64,000 nt of DNA from Zoogloeaceae bacterium. Its GTDB lineage: Bacteria > Pseudomonadota > Gammaproteobacteria > Burkholderiales > Rhodocyclaceae. The stretch's first letter is position 1. Each line of letters opens with the position of its first letter. Positions 19,295-27,522 of the stretch are shown here, piece after piece. The notes under the pieces were generated by a model. That model worked only from the letters and a program-made list of their open reading frames with translations, ran no database searches and was not told the DNA's origin. The translations under genes and the position numbers were made by a program. The stretch covers positions 248,001 through 312,000 of the forward strand of contig JACKMA010000002.1 of assembly GCA_024235635.1 (NCBI GenBank), written 5' to 3'.

Positions 19295-20544
19295 GGGGCG
19301 TCGGTGGCAGCTGCAAGTTGGCGGATGCGGGCGGCCGCAGCCGCCGGCTCGTCCACTTCGAGCAATACCTGCTGGATTCGCGCCGGGCTCAGCCGTCCGG
19401 GCGGGCAGCTCGCCACCAACTGCTCGGCCAGCACCTGCTCGGACGGATGGAAGCGTAGGAACAGCGTGCGCAGCTGATCGCTGCCGGCATTGCCGATCTC
19501 CAGCGCCAGGTCGATGCGCCCGGGGCGGATCAGGGCCGGATCCAGCCGTTCGATGTGGTTGGTGGTCAGGATCACGATTCGCCCCTCCTGCGCGGCCACC
19601 CCGTCGAGCGCGTTGAGCAGGCCGCTGAAGCTCACCTCGATGCGCTGGTCCTGCTTGTCGCGGGCGGCGAAGAAGGCGTCGATGTCCTCGATCAGGATCA
19701 TCGCGCGCGGTGGCGTCTTCTGCAGCAATTCGGCAATGGTCTGGTCGTTGAGCTTGGGATTGGTCAGCGACAGCGCGCACAGCTTGAGGTGCAGCTCGCC
19801 GGCCAGGGCATAGGCGAGGCTGGTCTTGCCGGTTCCCGGCGGTCCGTGGAGCAGGTAGCCGCGCCGCCACGGGATGCCGAGTTCGGCGTACCACTGGCGG
19901 CGGGCGAAGAACTCGTCGATGTCGGCCAGCAGGCGCTCGCGCAGATCGCCGTCGAGCACCACCGAGTCGATCCGGCGCCGTGGCCTCGAGTCGGCAAGGT
20001 TCCAGGCTTCGCCCCACTTGTCGGCGGTGTAGAGCCGGGTATGGTCGGCGACATGGGCGTGGGCCTTGCGGATGATCTCTTCGAGGATGCCCTCGAGCAG
20101 CCGGCGGCGTGCGAACAGGGCGCTGATGCGGAGCGTCTCGATGACTTGCAGGTTCACGGTGATGTCGCGCTGGATCCACATCGGCCGCCGATCGTGCCAG
20201 AACAGGTGGAAGCCCGGCGCCGGGCTGTAGAGCAGGCGTGGCAGTCCTTCCGGGTCGTCGTCGGCGTCGCTGTCGCGGTGATCCTGGATGACGGTGAAGT
20301 AGCGGCTGTGGCGACCGTAGGGGAGGTCGTTGAGCCAGCCGACGCAGGCGTGGAAGAGGTCGCTGCGGCTGTCGATCACCGCCGTGACGACGAAGACACG
20401 CTTGAGGTGGCTCCACAGCGCGCCCGGCAGCTTGCGCAGCGAGGCAATCAGCACACCGGCGAGGCCGAGCACCAGGCCGCCGCTGACGATCTGGCTTTGC
20501 AGCTGGGTCTCGATGGTCTGCCGCAGGGCGTCCCAGGTGCTCAT
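19291..20544 (-). CDS. BCS1-like AAA ATPase with N-terminal membrane helix
   Basis: A 417-residue AAA protein. Residues 18-35 form a hydrophobic helix, then about 150 residues resemble the BCS1 N-terminal region, followed by the AAA core: Walker A GPPGTGKT (234-241), Walker B LIEDIDAFF (284-292) and a sensor region with LTTNHIERLDPALIRPGRID, the BCS1-type second region of homology. Mitochondrial BCS1 threads the folded Rieske protein across the membrane. Bacterial relatives are known from genomes but mostly lack a defined substrate. It overlaps the DUF1415 gene by 4 bp. Confidence 0.85.
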   Translation of the reverse strand: MSTWDALRQTIETQLQSQIVSGGLVLGLAGVLIASLRKLPGALWSHLKRVFVVTAVIDSRSDLFHACVGWLNDLPYGRHSRYFTVIQDHRDSDADDDPEGLPRLLYSPAPGFHLFWHDRRPMWIQRDITVNLQVIETLRISALFARRRLLEGILEEIIRKAHAHVADHTRLYTADKWGEAWNLADSRPRRRIDSVVLDGDLRERLLADIDEFFARRQWYAELGIPWRRGYLLHGPPGTGKTSLAYALAGELHLKLCALSLTNPKLNDQTIAELLQKTPPRAMILIEDIDAFFAARDKQDQRIEVSFSGLLNALDGVAAQEGRIVILTTNHIERLDPALIRPGRIDLALEIGNAGSDQLRTLFLRFHPSEQVLAEQLVASCPPGRLSPARIQQVLLEVDEPAAAAARIRQLAAATDAP

Positions 20545-20655
20545 GCGCGACGGCTCGAATCAGTGTGGCGAAATTTCATGGGTGATGGCGGCCGATGCAC
20601 GGCGGCTGGCCGCAGTGTAGACGATGGCGGCGAGCGTCGTCGCGGCCGCCGCGAT

Positions 20656-21252
20656 TCAGCCGATGAAGACCGGATCCGAGAACACCAGCGTGCCGTCGGC
20701 GCGCATCATCAGGTTGTCGGCGTTGAGGATGTCCGGCAGCACCTGATAGGCCTCGACGAAATCGGACAGTGCGGCAAGCGCCCGGTGGATGCTCTCGGAT
20801 GCGATCGTCGGTCCCTGGACGAGGTGATAGAGTGCGATGCGACCCATGTCGCGGCCGAGCTGGGCCCACTGGCGGCAGCCGTCCCAATAGCGCTCCATTA
20901 ACTCGCAGGCCTGGGCCGCGGCCACGCTGCCGGGCGCCAGCGGCAGCAGGCGCTCGACTTCGAGCAGGTGGAAGGGGTAGCCGGACAGCGCCCTGCCGAC
21001 CTCGCCGTGATCGGCGAACACGGTCAGGAAGTGGGGGCCCTGCGGGCGATCGTCGGCGGTATAGAGGAAGTAGTCGGCCGGCGAGCTCACCACCTTCATG
21101 ACGCGCGCCGGCTGCGTCGCGTCGAGCACGATGCTGTATTCGCCGCGGGCGATCTCGTGGCGGCCGTCGAGCAGCGGGTGCGGCGGCACCGGATCGGGCA
21201 GAACGATGTCGGCCCGGCCCAGCGCCGTGCGGGCTGCGGCGATGTCGATCAC
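20656..21252 (-). CDS. Small kinase-like fold protein
   Basis: A 198-residue protein without a clear family name. It shows a compressed protein-kinase-like layout: a glycine-rich stretch ARGEYSIVLD (35-44), VMKV with a candidate ATP lysine (K53), an interacting helix, then DILNADNLMM (174-183), similar to a kinase catalytic loop with D and N, and FSDPVF (191-196) in the position of the DFG metal-binding motif. It may be an active or degenerate kinase. It lies 13 bp after the fabI stop on the same strand and is probably cotranscribed. Confidence 0.6.
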   Translation of the reverse strand: MIDIAAARTALGRADIVLPDPVPPHPLLDGRHEIARGEYSIVLDATQPARVMKVVSSPADYFLYTADDRPQGPHFLTVFADHGEVGRALSGYPFHLLEVERLLPLAPGSVAAAQACELMERYWDGCRQWAQLGRDMGRIALYHLVQGPTIASESIHRALAALSDFVEAYQVLPDILNADNLMMRADGTLVFSDPVFIG

Positions 21253-21265
21253 CGGGCGTGCCGCG

Positions 21266-22045
21266 TCAGCCGATGATGTTGTAGCCGGCGTCGACGAAAT
21301 GCACGCCGCCGGTGATGTAGCGCCCGGCGTCGGAAACCAGGAAGGCGGTCAGTGCGCCGATGTCTTCCGGCGTCACCAGCTTGTGCATCGGCGCCCGCTC
21401 GACGGCGGAGGCCATCAGCCCGTCGAATCCGGCGATGCCGGAGGCGGCGCGGGTCATCAGCGGTCCCGGCGAAACCGCATTGACGCGGATGTTCTTCTGG
21501 CCGAGCTCGAAGGCCATGTAGCGGGTTGCGGCTTCGAGGGCCGCCTTGCACAGTCCCATCACGCCGTAGTTGGCAATGACTTTTTCCGAACCGAGGTAGG
21601 TCATCGTCACCAGGGCGCCGCCACCGGCCTTTTCGAGCAGGGGTTCGGCGGCCTTGGCGAGACGTACGAAGGAATGGGTGGAGACGTCCATTGCCTGCGC
21701 GAAGCCGTCCGCCGAAGTGTCGACCACGCGGCCGTGCAGATCGTCGCGCTTGGCGAAGGCCATCGAATGGATCGCGAAGTCGAGGCGACCGAAGGCGTCG
21801 TCGATGGCTGCGAAGGTCGCTTCGACCGTCTCCGGCCGCGTCGCGTCGAGCAGGTGCACGTGCTTGACTCCGAGGCGCTGCACCACCGGCTCGATGAAGG
21901 CCCGGGTCTTTTCGTTCTGATAGCTGATCACCAGCTTGGCACCGGCGTCGACGCAGGCTTCGGCCACGCCGGTCGAGATGGATTTTTCGTTGGCGATACC
22001 GGTGATCAGGCCGATCTTGCCTTGGAGATCTACGAGAGAGGGCAT
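21266..22045 (-). CDS. fabI: Enoyl-[acyl-carrier-protein] reductase FabI
   Basis: NADH-dependent reductase doing the last step of each fatty-acid elongation cycle. The 259-residue short-chain-dehydrogenase-fold protein has the FabI cofactor segment GLITGIANEKSISTGVAEA, HSMAFAKRDDL, and the Tyr-x6-Lys catalytic pair NYGVMGLCKAALEA. It is the target class of triclosan and diazaborines. I chose the ATG giving MPSLVDLQGK because GGAG stands 8 bases upstream; the alternative ATG 12 bases earlier adds four residues. Confidence 0.93.
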   Translation of the reverse strand: MPSLVDLQGKIGLITGIANEKSISTGVAEACVDAGAKLVISYQNEKTRAFIEPVVQRLGVKHVHLLDATRPETVEATFAAIDDAFGRLDFAIHSMAFAKRDDLHGRVVDTSADGFAQAMDVSTHSFVRLAKAAEPLLEKAGGGALVTMTYLGSEKVIANYGVMGLCKAALEAATRYMAFELGQKNIRVNAVSPGPLMTRAASGIAGFDGLMASAVERAPMHKLVTPEDIGALTAFLVSDAGRYITGGVHFVDAGYNIIG

Positions 22046-22200
22046 GGCTGGCTCCATGGACAGGTGTCAGGGATAGTGCGACGCAACAATGATGGGCGCA
22101 ATTCATTACGACTGCGAGCAGGCGCATCTTGAGGACGGTTGTTGGTTTCACGCGACCGGCGTGACAAACGGCCTTTCCTTTGTTGGTGCACTGCAATATC

Positions 22201-22728
22201 ATGCTCCCGATGTCAATCAATCCCGATCCGATGGATCCCGCACCCATCTTCGTCTTTCTCGACTTTGACGGCGTCACCCACCCGTGGGGTGAGGTCGAGG
22301 ATTTCCGCTGCCTGCCGCGGGTCGAGGATGTCCTGCGGCGCTTCGACGAGGTTCGGGTCGTGATCACGTCGGACTGGCGCACGTTGTTCTCCGAGCGCAA
22401 GCTGGCGGCCCGTTTTTCCGAAGACCTGAGATCCAGGGTCGTCGGCGTGACCCCTCACATCGTGCCGCGCAAGGGTGGCGACCTGCACGGACTGCGCGAA
22501 CGCGAGGCACGGCAGTGGCTCACCGAAGCGGGCCACGAGGGCGGGCGCTGGCTCGCCGTCGACGATGCGCCCGGCAATTGGCTGACCCGTTCGCGACTGG
22601 TGCTGACCGACTTCAAGCGCGGATTCACGCAGGAGGACGCGGTGGTGATGGCGCGGCTGATCGGGCGGCTGCGCGAAGGTACCGACGGCCTCGAAGAGCA
22701 TCCGTTGCGCACCGTGCTCTGGGCCTGA
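22201..22728 (+). CDS. HAD-like domain protein
   Basis: A protein of about 175 residues with one HAD-type domain. The N-terminal strand reads IFVFLDFDGVTHPWGE, giving the nucleophile and general-acid DxD motif; the second strand VVITSDWR supplies the serine/threonine; WLAVDDAPGNW carries the acidic motif IV. Family members of this size (HAD domain in Swiss-Army-knife-like small proteins) have unknown substrates. The start is uncertain among ATGs at 22201, 22210 and 22231; all retain the whole domain. Confidence 0.7.
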   Translation: MLPMSINPDPMDPAPIFVFLDFDGVTHPWGEVEDFRCLPRVEDVLRRFDEVRVVITSDWRTLFSERKLAARFSEDLRSRVVGVTPHIVPRKGGDLHGLREREARQWLTEAGHEGGRWLAVDDAPGNWLTRSRLVLTDFKRGFTQEDAVVMARLIGRLREGTDGLEEHPLRTVLWA

Positions 22729-22813
22729 GTCGCTGCGGCTTGCGGCCGGCACCCCGCTGCAGGCACACTCGAACGACGATGCAACATCCTTGCGCACTGG
22801 GGGCGCCGCGTTC

Positions 22814-23134
22814 GTGCCGGGTACCGAGATTCTCGTTCTGCTGGCGATTGGGCTCGGCGTGTGGTTCTGGGTCGACACCCTGAACGCGCGCGAGGCCGGC
22901 ATGGCCGCGGCGCGCGAGGCCTGCCGTGCCGCCAGTCTGCAACTGCTCGACGACACCGTCGCCACTGCTTCGGTCCGTCTCGGCCGCAATGATCGCGGTC
23001 ACGTGGTGATCCGTCGCGTCTACCAGTTCGAGTACAGCGACACCGGCGACAATCGTCGCAACGGTAGCGTCACCCTGCTCGGCAGCCGCGTCGTGATGAT
23101 GTCGATCAGCCCGGAGCTGGTGGAACTGGTATGA
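22814..23134 (+). CDS. DUF3301 domain-containing membrane-anchored protein
   Basis: A 106-residue protein with one N-terminal membrane helix (EILVLLAIGLGVWFWVDTL, about residues 4-22) and a periplasmic or cytoplasmic DUF3301 domain with REACRAASLQLLDDTVA and IRRVYQFEYSDTGDNRRNGSVTLLG signatures. The function is unknown. The GTG start just before the helix is preferred; an upstream TTG adds eight residues. Its end overlaps the start of the cupin gene by 4 bp (ATGA). Confidence 0.78.
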   Translation: MPGTEILVLLAIGLGVWFWVDTLNAREAGMAAAREACRAASLQLLDDTVATASVRLGRNDRGHVVIRRVYQFEYSDTGDNRRNGSVTLLGSRVVMMSISPELVELV

Positions 23135-23808
23135 GTGGACCCGCGCGCGTACGGGCGGATTTCGCCAGGCGCGAGGTGGTCGATTGCGACCGGCTACCGT
23201 GGCAGGCATCGCCGCTGCCGGGTGTCGAGCGGCGGCTGCTCGACCGCATCGGCGACGAGGTCGCGCGTGCCACCAGCATCGTGCGCTACGCGGCCGGCGC
23301 CGTGTTTGCCCCCCACGAACATCCGCTCGGCGAAGAGTTCCTGGTCCTCGAGGGTTGCTTCGAGGACGAGCACGGTCGCTATCCGGCCGGCCACTACGTT
23401 CGTAATCCACCCGGCTCGCGCCACGCGCCGGGTTCGCGCGAAGGCTGCACGATCTTCGTCAAGCTGCGACAGTTCGCGCCGACCGACCGGCAGCGTCGGG
23501 TCGTCGATACCCGCCGGGGCGACTGGCATCCGGGCCCCGCCGACGGCATCTCGGTGCTGGCCCTGCACGACTTCGGCGCGGAGCGGGTGGTGCTCCAGCG
23601 CTGGCGCCCCGATGCACGTCTCGGCAGCCATCGGCATGCCGGTGGTGCCGAGGTGCTGGTGCTGGACGGGGCCTGGGAGGATGAGTTCGGGCGCTATCCG
23701 GCCGGGACGTGGCTGCGCCTGCCGGCGGCCGGCGCCCACGCGCCGCAGACCGCTGACGGCTGCCTGCTGTGGCTCAAGACTGGGCACCTGGGGGCAACGG
23801 CCGGATGA
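23131..23808 (+). CDS. ChrR-like bicupin protein
   Basis: A 225-residue protein with two cupin domains of the ChrR/anti-ECF-sigma cupin kind. Metal-binding motifs appear twice: HEHPLGEEFLVLEGCFEDEHGRYP (start near residue 63) and HRHAGGAEVLVLDGAWEDEFGRYP (start near residue 168), internal duplicates of each other. Unlike true ChrR, no zinc-binding anti-sigma domain precedes the cupins, so an anti-sigma role is unlikely. A stand-alone metal-dependent or sensor role is possible. It is translationally coupled to the genes on both sides. Confidence 0.8.
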   Translation: MSGPARVRADFARREVVDCDRLPWQASPLPGVERRLLDRIGDEVARATSIVRYAAGAVFAPHEHPLGEEFLVLEGCFEDEHGRYPAGHYVRNPPGSRHAPGSREGCTIFVKLRQFAPTDRQRRVVDTRRGDWHPGPADGISVLALHDFGAERVVLQRWRPDARLGSHRHAGGAEVLVLDGAWEDEFGRYPAGTWLRLPAAGAHAPQTADGCLLWLKTGHLGATAG

Positions 23809-24404
23809 ATTTCCTGGCCCACGCCTGGCTGGCCGGCGAGCATTCCGCCCGCCGGGTCGGCGGGCTCGCCGGCGATTTCGTCAAGGGGCCGTTGCCGGCC
23901 GGCTTGCCGCCGGATCTGGCCGCCGGCGTCGGGCTGCATCGGGCGATCGACAGCTTTTCCGAACGGCATCCGGCCTTCGTTGCCAGCCGCGCGCGGGTCG
24001 GTGCCTCGCGCCGCCGTTACGCCGGCGTCCTGGTGGACATGTTCTACGATCACCTGCTGGCCATCCACTGGGCGCGCTTCTCCGGGCAGACGCTGGTGGC
24101 GTTCAGCGCCGACACCTACCGCATGACCGAGGCCCGCCTGCCGGACCTGCCAGCCGGTTTCGGCGAGGTCTTCGAGCGGATGCGCTCGGGCGATTGGCTG
24201 TCGGCGTATCGTGAGCCGCAGGCGCTGGCCGATGCGCTGGCGCGGATGTCCCGCCATCGCATCCGGCGCGCCAATCCGCTGGCCGACGGCTTCGATGAGT
24301 TCCAAGCGGCCAGTGCCGGCTTCGAAACCGATTTTCTTCAATTCATGCCGGATGCACTGGCTTTCGCCAGACAATGGCAGCCCCCCGGAGGACGACGCGC
24401 GTGA
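23805..24404 (+). CDS. acpH: ACP phosphodiesterase (AcpH family)
   Basis: Removes 4-prime-phosphopantetheine from holo-acyl carrier protein. The 199-residue protein begins MNFLAHAWLAGEHSARRVGGLAGDFVKGPL, the conserved AcpH N-terminus, and has LHRAIDSFSERHPAF and RRYAGVLVDMFYDHLLAIHW with histidines and aspartates of an HD-like all-helical site. The ATG overlaps the cupin stop (ATGA). Assignment is by family motifs; the reaction is transferred from the E. coli enzyme. Confidence 0.85.
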   Translation: MNFLAHAWLAGEHSARRVGGLAGDFVKGPLPAGLPPDLAAGVGLHRAIDSFSERHPAFVASRARVGASRRRYAGVLVDMFYDHLLAIHWARFSGQTLVAFSADTYRMTEARLPDLPAGFGEVFERMRSGDWLSAYREPQALADALARMSRHRIRRANPLADGFDEFQAASAGFETDFLQFMPDALAFARQWQPPGGRRA

Positions 24405-24685
24405 CCCGATCCCTGCGCAGTGCACTGGAGCGCCTCGCCGGCGGCCACATCTCGGCGCATCAGTGCGTTGCCGTGTGGCGCGCCGACGCGCCGCCGGCGC
24501 TGGCCGAACTGCCGCCGCGCTTCGGCGAGGTGCTCGACCAACTGCTGATGCGGCTCGAGTCCTCGGCCGGGTTCGCCGGCGAGAGCTGCTCGTTCGACCA
24601 GCACGCGCTGATCGCCGAACTCTCGCTGTGGCTCGACAAGGCCGAGACCCGGCTGGCGCGTCCGCCGGCAAACGAGACACGCTGA
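24401..24685 (+). CDS. Small hypothetical protein
   Basis: A 94-residue protein starting at GTG (VTRSLRSALERLAGG) overlapping the acpH stop; GGAGG is found 9 bases upstream, which supports this start over an in-frame ATG inside acpH. It is helical and acidic, with one tryptophan-containing helix near each end, and shows no known motif. It is the last member of the DUF3301-cupin-acpH run and converges on the DUF1615 gene. Confidence 0.55.
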   Translation: MTRSLRSALERLAGGHISAHQCVAVWRADAPPALAELPPRFGEVLDQLLMRLESSAGFAGESCSFDQHALIAELSLWLDKAETRLARPPANETR

Positions 24686-24696
24686 CGTCGCCGCTG

Positions 24697-25926
24697 TCAG
24701 GCGCGCTTGCGGCAGTTGTCGAAACGCCAGCGTACCCGCTTGGCAAACCACTCGGTGGTCAGCTTGCGGGTGATCTTCGGACTCTTCAACTCGATGCGGG
24801 GAATCGTCGCCCGCGGCAGGGTCTTGCCCTGTCGGGCGTCGGCCAGACGAAACACCCGACGATAGAGTTCGGTCCCGGCGAAGTCCGGTGTCTTTTCGAG
24901 GCGCAACGCGTGATCGACCTCGCGCGGTGACAGGTCGAGACGCGCGACGATCCGCTCGATCGCCCGGCGGGTCTGGCTCGGCGTGTCATCGGGGCGCCCG
25001 TCGCGATAGCGCAGCAGGTCGCCGTCGGGCACCAGGCGGGCGCCGCTGACCGCCGCCAGGGCTTGCTGGAAGGCGGCGTTGCGGCTGGCGTAGCGGCCGG
25101 CGTTGAAATCGGCGAAGCGGAATACCGGGTCGTCGTAGGGCGCCGGATAGTCCATCAGGATCGCGATGCCGAAATACATGCCGCCGCGGCGGGTGAATAC
25201 CTCGTTGCGGATCGATTGATCGACGCGATAGGGATAGCCATGGCTGCGGGCATGGCGCTCGGCGAAAGTGATGCTGACCTGCATCGGGCCGCCGGTGCGT
25301 ACCGGGTTGCGATCGGCCAGCAACAGCGGACCGAAAGGCAGTTCGCCGATCATCTCCTGATAGAGCTGGTTCATTTCGCGCTCGGTGCGCAATGCGTCGA
25401 TGCGCTGGCGGTAGCTGCGACCGTCCGGCGAGCGCGTCGCGAGGGCGCCGTCGAGTACCAGCCGGGGCACGCCGTAGCGCACGCGGCGCGATTCGATTTC
25501 CTGCCAGACGATCTTCGACAGGCCCGGCACCGGCGGGTCGGCGACGAACAGCGATTCCTGCTCGGTGATCGCGACGACGCTGCAGATGTTCTCTTCGGTG
25601 GCGGCAATGCCGAGATCGTGAAAGGCGACCGCGATGTCCTTCGCCCAGCCGTCGCTGTCCTTGGCGCGGGACGGAATGTAGCGCCCGATGCGGCCGGCGG
25701 TCAGCGCAGGCGGCTGCGGAAGCGGCGTCACCGTCGCCGGCCCGGGCGGATGTTCGCGCACCGGCGGCAAGGGCGTGCTGACCGGACGCTTGGGCGGCGC
25801 AGTCGGCCCGCCTGGCGTCGTCGGCAAGTCCGGCGACTGCCGTACCTCGGTCGGCGTCGCGCAGGCTGCGATCAGTGCGCATAGGCCCAGCGCCGCGACC
25901 GAACGCCGGATTCGACGGGTCGGCAC
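24697..25926 (-). CDS. DUF1615 lipoprotein
   Basis: A 409-residue outer-membrane-type lipoprotein: the signal ends in the lipobox LIAACA (cysteine at 22), followed by a Pro-rich linker to about residue 75 and then the DUF1615 domain. Conserved parts include GWAKDIAVAFHDLGI, SVVAITEQESLF with an acidic pair reminiscent of lysozyme-like folds, GPMQVSITFAE and FADFNAGRYASRNAAFQ. The GPMQVS segment recalls lytic-transglycosylase-like motifs, so a role in peptidoglycan is plausible but unproven. It begins 3 bp after the folE stop. Confidence 0.84.
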   Translation of the reverse strand: MPTRRIRRSVAALGLCALIAACATPTEVRQSPDLPTTPGGPTAPPKRPVSTPLPPVREHPPGPATVTPLPQPPALTAGRIGRYIPSRAKDSDGWAKDIAVAFHDLGIAATEENICSVVAITEQESLFVADPPVPGLSKIVWQEIESRRVRYGVPRLVLDGALATRSPDGRSYRQRIDALRTEREMNQLYQEMIGELPFGPLLLADRNPVRTGGPMQVSITFAERHARSHGYPYRVDQSIRNEVFTRRGGMYFGIAILMDYPAPYDDPVFRFADFNAGRYASRNAAFQQALAAVSGARLVPDGDLLRYRDGRPDDTPSQTRRAIERIVARLDLSPREVDHALRLEKTPDFAGTELYRRVFRLADARQGKTLPRATIPRIELKSPKITRKLTTEWFAKRVRWRFDNCRKRA

Positions 25927-25929
25927 GGA

Positions 25930-26559
25930 TCAGCGCTGGGGCGCGATGCAGCGCAGGAACTCGTTCCTCGCCTGCTCGCTGCATTCGAACTCGCCGGCCC
26001 AGGCCTGGGTCACGACCCGTTCGTCGCCACGCCGGTCTTCGCCGAGCAGCAGGCAAAGCTGTTCGGCCTCGATCATGCACGCGGCACCGCGGGCCTCGCC
26101 ATGGTGTACCAGCGCGTCGGCGACGTCGCGGGTCATCCACTCCTGGTAGGTGAAGCGGTGCCCGATGGCGTCGACCATGCGGGCGATGCGGCCGAAGCCG
26201 TGCAGGCGTCCGCCGGGCAGGTAGGCGACATGGGCGACGCCGCGGAACGGCACCAGATGGTGGGGGCAGACCCCGTGCACCGCAATGCCGCGGATCACCA
26301 CCATGTCGTGTCGCGGATCGGCAAAGCCGTCACCGAGTGCCTCGGCCGGGTCGAGGTCGTAACCGCCGAGCAGGCGCTTCTGCCACAGCTCGCGCACCCG
26401 GCGCGCGGTGCGGCCGGTATGCACCGAGTCGTGCGGCACACCGCAGGCCGACAGCAGCGCGACTACCGCCGCCTCGAAGGCTTCGGCGTCAAATGGGCCA
26501 CTGCGGCCGATCCCGATGCCGCCGCTGGGCGGATACGGGGGCTCGTGGCTGTCGGACAT
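25930..26559 (-). CDS. folE: GTP cyclohydrolase I
   Basis: Converts GTP into 7,8-dihydroneopterin triphosphate, the first step of folate synthesis. The 209-residue protein has the catalytic and zinc-binding segment HGVCPHHLVPFRGVAHVAYLP (zinc ligands C98 and H101, with H100), and the GRLHGFGRIARMVD motif; the canonical SKIAR is written GRIAR here. The Glu-anchor RLT-type end is EWMTRDVADAL. The N-terminus is shorter in conserved helices and Pro/Gly-rich. It shares an operon with the DUF1615 lipoprotein gene. Confidence 0.87.
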   Translation of the reverse strand: MSDSHEPPYPPSGGIGIGRSGPFDAEAFEAAVVALLSACGVPHDSVHTGRTARRVRELWQKRLLGGYDLDPAEALGDGFADPRHDMVVIRGIAVHGVCPHHLVPFRGVAHVAYLPGGRLHGFGRIARMVDAIGHRFTYQEWMTRDVADALVHHGEARGAACMIEAEQLCLLLGEDRRGDERVVTQAWAGEFECSEQARNEFLRCIAPQR

Positions 26560-26622
26560 GGGCGCCTCCTTGGGGTCGAAGGCTCGATGATACCGCGCGT
26601 CGTGGGCACTCGCCGGGCGCGC

Positions 26623-27213
26623 TCAGTGACCGGCGGCGTCGCCCCAGATCTGCTTCAGTCGCTGATCGCGTCCACAACTGAAGCGGTAGTACTTGTAGCG
26701 CAGCGGATTCTTCATGTAGTAGTCCTGATGGTAGTCCTCGGCCGCGTAGAAGCGACCGGCGGCGACGATCTCGGTGGCCAGCGACTTGCCGAAAACGGCC
26801 TGTTCGAGTGCCTGCTTCGACTCTTCGGCCAGCGCCTTCTGGCGTTCGTCGTGATAGAAGATCGCGCTGCGATACTGGCTGCCGGCATCGCAGAACTGGC
26901 GGTTCTTCACGGTCGGGTCGATGTTGTGCCAGAAGGTCGTCAGCAACTGCTCGTAGCTGACCTTGTCCGGGTCGTAGACGATCTGGACGGCTTCGGCGTG
27001 GCCGGTGGTGCCGCTCGACACCTCGGGGTAGGTCGGGTCGGCGGTATGGCCGCCGATGTAGCCGGAGGTGGTCGAGATCACGCCGTCCATCACGTCGAAC
27101 GGTCCCTCCATGCACCAGAAGCAGCCACCGGCGAAAGTGGCGGTAGCGGTCGCCGCGTGGACAGGCGCGGCGAGGGCGCCGGCGATCAGCAGCGAAATCA
27201 GGATGCGCGACAT
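26623..27213 (-). CDS. msrA: Exported peptide-methionine (S)-S-oxide reductase MsrA
   Basis: Reduces methionine-S-sulfoxide in proteins. The 196-residue protein has a cleavable signal peptide (MSRILISLLIAGALAAPVHA, residues 1-20), so it would work in the periplasm rather than the cytoplasm. The catalytic cysteine is C31 in GGCFWCMEGPFD; the conserved GYIGGHTADPTYPEVSSGTTGHAEAVQI follows, and the C-terminal half has YYMKNPLRYKYYRFSCGRDQR with a candidate resolving cysteine. A periplasmic thiol donor would be required. Confidence 0.9.
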   Translation of the reverse strand: MSRILISLLIAGALAAPVHAATATATFAGGCFWCMEGPFDVMDGVISTTSGYIGGHTADPTYPEVSSGTTGHAEAVQIVYDPDKVSYEQLLTTFWHNIDPTVKNRQFCDAGSQYRSAIFYHDERQKALAEESKQALEQAVFGKSLATEIVAAGRFYAAEDYHQDYYMKNPLRYKYYRFSCGRDQRLKQIWGDAAGH

Positions 27214-27522
27214 GGGTGAGTTCTCCTGTAATGGTCGGTGGACGTCGGTGGCTGCCGGCAGTTCCGGCCGTATGCACCAATCCGATGCTGCGGTGCAGCA
27301 TACTGGTGCAGATCGACCGGTGGCCGCGTTGGCCCTGGCACGGTTGACAGGCGCGTGGCGTGCATCCTTTCAGCAATCCATCGAGTTTCGCGGCAACCGG
27401 GCGGCGCCCGTGCGATATGGCACGGGCTTCGCTTGGCAGTTCGGGAAAGCATTGAACGTGTGCCATCGATTGATCGACATCAAAGATGTAAGCTAGACAT
27501 CGCCGACCCCACGGAGGCTGAC
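27214..27522. other. Divergent intergenic region with three symmetric elements
   Basis: About 309 bp between msrA and the AAA gene. I see no coding signal. It contains a palindrome ATGCTGC-GGT-GCAGCAT (27285-27301), a perfect 8-bp-arm hairpin GCCCGTGC/GCACGGGC (27406-27427) and a perfect FNR-type box (27470-27483). The promoters of both flanking genes should be here. Confidence 0.6.
27470..27483. promoter_or_regulatory. Perfect FNR/ANR-type box TTGAT-N4-ATCAA
   Basis: TTGATCGACATCAA matches the FNR/ANR/DNR consensus in all ten defined positions. Its centre is about 46 bases upstream of the ATG of the AAA gene. With a normal leader it would overlap the -35 region, so repression or a short leader is possible; activation from the usual -41.5 position would leave almost no leader. 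Confidence 0.6.

Noticed and set aside
23131..23808. The bicupin as a ChrR anti-sigma factor
   Set aside because: The zinc-binding anti-sigma N-terminal domain and a neighbouring ECF sigma gene are missing.
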